In this document: positions 60,579 to 64,000 of the stretch, piece after piece
Position numbering within the stretch: position 1 is the first letter of the stretch
Layout of the letters: every line of letters starts with the position of its first letter
Assembly: GCF_022811685.1 (NCBI RefSeq)
Contig: NZ_CP094532.1
Coordinates: 310,001-374,000 of the forward strand
Length of the DNA: 64,000 nt
Direction of reading: 5' to 3'
From: Chryseobacterium suipulveris
GTDB lineage: Bacteria; Bacteroidota; Bacteroidia; Flavobacteriales; Weeksellaceae
Translations under genes and position numbers: made by a program
The notes under the pieces: model-generated
Told to the model about the DNA's origin: nothing
Seen by the model: the letters and a program-made list of their open reading frames with translations, nothing else
Database searches by the model: none

Positions 60579-62876
60579 TTATTTCTTCACCACAAACTTT
60601 TCACGGATCGATGTTGCTCCATCTGAAAGCTCGATAAAATAAACGCCGTTGCCGAGTCTCGAAATCTCAACCGATCCATCTGTTTTCCCTTGCTGCAGCA
60701 ATTGTCCGGTTACCGAATGGATTTTGTAGGAAGTGAACCTTCCTTGGTTTTTCACAAACAGCTTGTCTGAAGCAGGATTTGGGTAAATTTTTACCGATTG
60801 AGAATTAGCATCAGCAACCGCCATCGATGCAGTTGAAATCGATTTCACCGAAAAGTCGTCAAAATAGAAACCGTCCCCTGTTACAGAAGCATCACTTTTA
60901 AGTCGGAAACGCAAGTAAAGCTGTTGCCCGACGAAATCTGCAAGGTTCACCTGTTCTTTTACCCATGTATTTTGAATCCCGTCATAAACCGGTGCACCGG
61001 AAATCTGGCTGCTTGTTCCGGTAGTGGTGTATTTGCCACAAAGCGGTTGCCAAGTTGTTCCGTTGGTTGATGCTTCCAGCACTGCAAAATCATATCCTTT
61101 TTCGATATTCCATTTCGCATAGAATTCCAGCAAAGCATGCGATGCGGAGGTAAGATTAATGGGATTTGTGGTTCTGATGTAAGTATCTGCTCCGATAGAA
61201 TAATTACCTGAAGGTGAATCGGTGATCGCAGAAGGAGCTGAAACATATTGCGATGTGGTTGTTCCCCAGCTTCCGGTTTTTGTCCATTGTGTGATTGCAT
61301 TTCCGGGTTCGATAAAATTGGTGGTCACTGTTCCGAAATATTTGGTTATTGTTTCAGAAGTTGTATAACTGCCATTATCAATTTCCACATTAAACGTTAC
61401 TGCTTCACCGTTTTGGATTGCGGGTTTCAGGTTCAGTGCAATTGTTCCCGGAACCGACGTGCCAATCGATAGCGCCGAATGAATCACCGGTGAGCCGACG
61501 CTTTCAATATTTGAACTTACTGGGGTGACTTTCACGGTGAAGTTCTGGTTTTCTACCAAACCAAGCCGTTTCAGTGAATACTTAAACTGCGAGTTTTGTT
61601 GTGCGAAGAATCCGTCTGAATCATCTTCGAAAACCGCAAAATTATGCAGAATCCTCAATGCAGTCAGATTGGTGTAAAGCATATCTCTGCAGGTATTTTT
61701 GATTTGTCCCGACGCTTCATAAAAACTGGAGCCGATCTCTGGAGTATAGGCAAAAATTTTCGGCTTGGTTGAAGTATCGGCATACATCCAGTCATCAGAA
61801 TCTCCGGAAGCCGGATAAAGTTCTGAGGAGATTTGGTTCGTATAACCGCTGTATTTCACCATTTCTGCAGAAGTAACCTGGAATGCGTGATCGTCGACTG
61901 TGGGAGTATTGTAGGCATAACCAAACGGATACAGAACCAGTTTTCCGTGCGTATGTGCATTGATTGCCACACTGAACTGCTTTTGCTCACAAAGCCATTT
62001 GATTGCCTGGTTTTCGGGTTCAGAAAAAGGACTTGGTCCGCAGTAGGTGTCGCTCGTCGTACTGGTACTTGTTCCCGTTGTTCCCCACTGGTAACTGTAA
62101 TTCCTATTATTATCAACGCCGTAACCGGAGCGGCGGTTTTTGCGCCACATACCGCCACCGTTTGGTTTGGTTTGCTGGTTGTAGGCAAAACCGTCTGGAT
62201 TCACTATAGGGACGAAGTAAATTTCGGAATTGTCAACCAGGGATTTTATTTCAGGATTGGTTGCATAGTTCTCCAGAATATACCACATAAAGTAGATTAA
62301 CTGTTGCGACGATCCCGGTTCTCGCGCGTGGTGCAGTGCGGTATAGAGAATCTTCTTCTCGCCTTCGTCGCTTTCCGGATTGTCGGAGATTTTCACATGG
62401 TAGATCGGGCGGTTTTCAAAGGTTTTGAAAGTGGAGACCGCAGCTTTAGCAGTAATCAAATTGGGATACATGGTTTTCATCAGATCGAGCTCTGCCAGAA
62501 CTTCATTATAATTAAGATATCCACCCATGCTTCCTGGCTTATAATTTACCGGATCGGTGATGCTGTAAGTTGTGCAGGTATTTGTGGCTCCTTTTTCCTG
62601 AAACTCCCTTTCCATCCGGTCATAGTATTCGCGGAGGTTGGGTTCAAGGATTTCAACTTTAAAGCCGGAATTCCGGATTTTCTCGACGCGGTCTTTAGGA
62701 ATTTCACATTCGAAGAAAACTCCCTTTTTCATCGTTCGCGGTTCGGTTTCAGCGAGATTCACCGCTTTTTTCAATTCTTCCTGATTTTGAAAAAACACCC
62801 TCACTTTTTGGTAATCTTCCTGTGAAAAACCATAAAAGCTGATGAATAAAACGAAAAGTAGTAAGATTTTTTTCAT
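60579..62876 (-). CDS. Secreted M14 zinc carboxypeptidase with T9SS sorting domain
   Basis: A 765-residue metallo-carboxypeptidase from the ATG at 62874-62876 (signal MKKILLLFVLFISFYGFSQ). The M14 domain shows the zinc ligands His and Glu in HHAREPGSSQ (H183, E186), the substrate-binding NPDGF and NRNYSYQWG, the third zinc His in AINAHTHGKL and the catalytic Glu in AYTPEIGSSFYE. Next is a beta-sandwich adhesion-like domain (about 540-680; DFSVKS at its end). A T9SS type A domain closes the protein (KIYPNPASDKLFVKNQGRF ... FVVKK). Exported and surface-bound or released; probably scavenges peptides. Confidence 0.94.
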   Translation of the reverse strand: MKKILLLFVLFISFYGFSQEDYQKVRVFFQNQEELKKAVNLAETEPRTMKKGVFFECEIPKDRVEKIRNSGFKVEILEPNLREYYDRMEREFQEKGATNTCTTYSITDPVNYKPGSMGGYLNYNEVLAELDLMKTMYPNLITAKAAVSTFKTFENRPIYHVKISDNPESDEGEKKILYTALHHAREPGSSQQLIYFMWYILENYATNPEIKSLVDNSEIYFVPIVNPDGFAYNQQTKPNGGGMWRKNRRSGYGVDNNRNYSYQWGTTGTSTSTTSDTYCGPSPFSEPENQAIKWLCEQKQFSVAINAHTHGKLVLYPFGYAYNTPTVDDHAFQVTSAEMVKYSGYTNQISSELYPASGDSDDWMYADTSTKPKIFAYTPEIGSSFYEASGQIKNTCRDMLYTNLTALRILHNFAVFEDDSDGFFAQQNSQFKYSLKRLGLVENQNFTVKVTPVSSNIESVGSPVIHSALSIGTSVPGTIALNLKPAIQNGEAVTFNVEIDNGSYTTSETITKYFGTVTTNFIEPGNAITQWTKTGSWGTTTSQYVSAPSAITDSPSGNYSIGADTYIRTTNPINLTSASHALLEFYAKWNIEKGYDFAVLEASTNGTTWQPLCGKYTTTGTSSQISGAPVYDGIQNTWVKEQVNLADFVGQQLYLRFRLKSDASVTGDGFYFDDFSVKSISTASMAVADANSQSVKIYPNPASDKLFVKNQGRFTSYKIHSVTGQLLQQGKTDGSVEISRLGNGVYFIELSDGATSIREKFVVKK

Positions 62877-62912
62877 ATAGATTTTTGATTTGCTATGATT
62901 GTCATAAGAATT

Positions 62913-62920
62913 CAAAGATA
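62913..62920 (-). promoter_or_regulatory. Promoter -7 element (TATCTTTG) of M14 gene
   Basis: Exact TAnnTTTG on the minus strand, 36 bases before the chosen ATG at 62876, which supports that start over the ATG further upstream at 62915. No TTTG at the right spacing. Confidence 0.5.
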
Positions 62921-63009
62921 ATTAAAAGAATGTTACACCGATAACCGGTCCAACAAAAACCGCCAAATTTAAAATTATGGCGGTGGTCGGTTGAGCAGAA
63001 ATTTTATGC

Positions 63010-63225
63010 TTAATCAGTTCTTGCGACATAGATTTCTTTTTCCTGGGGTCTGATGTCGGCAATTCCGTAGCGTTCACTGTTGGTAAGCGTCATGTTGTCG
63101 AGCATATCTACAAAGTTTCTGTAATTAGCGTCATCGGTTGGCTTAATGATGACGGTAAAATTTGCAGGTTTCGGAGCTTTGAGTTTGGCTTCACTAATCA
63201 AATTTGCAATATCGCTTCCCAATAA
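63010..63225 (-). pseudogene. exbD/tolR remnant, N-terminal part missing
   Basis: About 71 codons that end in GSDIANLISEAKLKAPKPAN, FTVIIKPTDDANYRNFVDML, DNMTLTNSERYGIADIRPQE: the C-terminal periplasmic part of a Bacteroidota ExbD. The N-terminal cytoplasmic piece, membrane helix and essential Asp are absent. The frame is open upstream only to 63273 and there runs through terminator sequence; no ATG is present (TTG at 63222 is the only possible start). It should be a non-functional remnant unless the end is used as a stand-alone peptide. Confidence 0.75.
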
Positions 63226-63236
63226 TTCCTCAACAC

Positions 63237-63264
63237 AAAAAATCCCCGAACAAAAATTCAGGGA
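63237..63264 (-). terminator. Terminator of DsbD-like gene
   Basis: On the minus strand, TCCCTGAA, six-base loop, TTCGGGGA, then TTTTTTG. One mismatch in an 8-bp stem. The following bases (GTGTTGAGGAATT) resemble the 49-base direct repeats near 50.2 and 50.7 kb. Confidence 0.7.
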
Positions 63265-63287
63265 CTGAAACTATTAGTTTTTTTGAA

Positions 63288-63324
63288 GGTAATTTTTCTC
63301 CCTTTTCGATGGGAAAAAATTTCC
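63288..63324. repeat. Degenerate 22-base-loop hairpin (copy E)
   Basis: GGTAATTTTT, CTCCCTTTTCGATGGGAA, then AAAAATTTCC: same order and outer stem (GG.AA / TT.CC) as copies A2 and B2, with a diverged loop. Located six bases past the stop of the DsbD-like gene. Confidence 0.5.
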
Positions 63325-63329
63325 GATAT

Positions 63330-64000
63330 CTATTTCTTTTTGAAAAAATCAATTCCGCAAACGAGGAAGTTCTTGAATTCCTCTTTCGGCATATAACCGG
63401 AAACGGGGTGGTTGATCACTTTTCCGTCGGGAGTCATCAGAACGTAGTGCGGCTGCGAATTGTTGTTGAAGTTAATCTGCTGAAACAGCGACCACTTGTC
63501 ACCAATCGTTTTGATTTTCTTTTTCTGTCCGTTCCCCATATCGATCGAGGTTTGCTCGCTTTCAGGGAGTTCTTCTTTGTCGTCCACATACAGCGACGCG
63601 AGTACAACGTCGTTCTGAAGAATAGGTAGAATATCGGGTTCGCTCCAAACGAATTCCTCCATTTTACGGCAGTTTTCGCAACCATATCCAGTGAAATCGA
63701 CGAGGAGTGGCTTGTTTTCCTTTTTGGCAATTTCCAGCGCTTTGAAAAGATCGTGTTCAGGATGCATTCCGAGAATTCCGTCTTTCTCATCGTGCAGATA
63801 ACTCACATTAATCGGAGGAAGAATTCCGCTTAAATGCTGAAGTTTCGGTCTTTCTGCTGGAAAAAGACCCTGAACCAAATAAATGATAAAGCCGATTCCA
63901 AGTACACCGAAAAGCTTTCTTGTTAATGAAATTTTTGGTTTTTTGTCATCATGTGGAAATCTGATTTTCCCGAACAGATAAAGAACGAGACCTATTGTGA
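63330..64000 (-). CDS. DsbD-like thiol:disulfide interchange protein, C-terminal part (cut by window edge)
   Basis: The frame is open from the right edge (first full codon at 63996-63998) to TAG at 63330-63332, about 222 codons. It begins inside membrane sequence (TIGLVLYLFGKIRFP, then FGVLGIGFIIYLVQGLFPAE, the last helix) and goes on into a thioredoxin-like periplasmic domain with KPLLVDFTGYGCENCRKMEE: the active-site pair is CENC. QPHYVLMTPDGKVINHPVSG holds the cis-Pro region. It brings reducing power to the periplasm. A hairpin and terminator follow the stop. Confidence 0.85.
   Translation of the reverse strand, partial: TIGLVLYLFGKIRFPHDDKKPKISLTRKLFGVLGIGFIIYLVQGLFPAERPKLQHLSGILPPINVSYLHDEKDGILGMHPEHDLFKALEIAKKENKPLLVDFTGYGCENCRKMEEFVWSEPDILPILQNDVVLASLYVDDKEELPESEQTSIDMGNGQKKKIKTIGDKWSLFQQINFNNNSQPHYVLMTPDGKVINHPVSGYMPKEEFKNFLVCGIDFFKKK

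Overview
The window looks like chromosomal DNA of a Bacteroidota member, most likely Flavobacteriia close to Chryseobacterium (family Weeksellaceae). The evidence is: promoters of the Bacteroidota type (TTTG, 19 bases, TAnnTTTG), two tandem SusC/SusD pairs, secreted enzymes with type IX secretion (T9SS) C-terminal sorting domains, a bacillithiol gene (bshC), a GYDIA-type GHMP kinase, a GH92 mannosidase, and a tmRNA whose predicted tag ends in ALAA. The genus is inferred from gene content; I could not run a search.

Bases 1-22.7 kb are a surface-polysaccharide (O-antigen type) locus. It is transcribed mostly on the minus strand from ugd (UDP-glucose dehydrogenase) towards base 128. It holds an ABC exporter (wzm/wzt with a C-terminal glycan-recognition domain), eight glycosyltransferases, a GT-C-like membrane protein, methyltransferases, an asparagine synthase, a WecE/WecD-like pair for a 4-acylamido-dideoxy sugar, a YdjC-type deacetylase, and a stand-alone aminoacyl adenylation enzyme with a GNAT protein. 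The end of a carrier protein lies at the left edge. Many genes overlap by 4-20 bases, as in one long operon. A very AT-rich block (about 16.3-18.5 kb) covers one glycosyltransferase, one methyltransferase and only the C-terminal half of wzt.

Bases 23.2-28.1 kb are the conserved rimP-nusA-infB translation/transcription operon, with a clear promoter and an infB terminator. Bases 28.4-37.7 kb carry two tandem SusC/SusD outer-membrane uptake systems with nearly identical promoter/leader regions. Bases 37.8-47.6 kb are a putative porin, a frameshifted DUF559 endonuclease-like gene, bshC, a LysM protein, fabD, a GHMP kinase and pckA; tmRNA follows on the minus strand.

Bases 48.4-64 kb are more accessory: a SIMPL protein, an AT-rich segment with an S8 protease and a second T9SS protein, a truncated sigma factor, GNAT, PspC-like, GH92, small lipoproteins, a frameshifted DUF4328 gene, an M14 carboxypeptidase, an exbD remnant and the end of a DsbD-like protein. 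The AT-rich segment looks like an integron-type cassette: GTTAGGC at 50776 matches GCCTAAC at 53589, which starts an attC-like hairpin. Several genes in this half are broken.

The most interesting non-coding signal is a family of hairpins whose 22-base loop is conserved while the stem sequences change. Clear copies lie at 40.1-40.25, 43.95 and 54.15-54.26 kb, with degenerate copies at 25.2 and 63.3 kb. One pair sits inside a 169-bp element with 22-bp terminal inverted repeats that truncates the sigma-factor gene.
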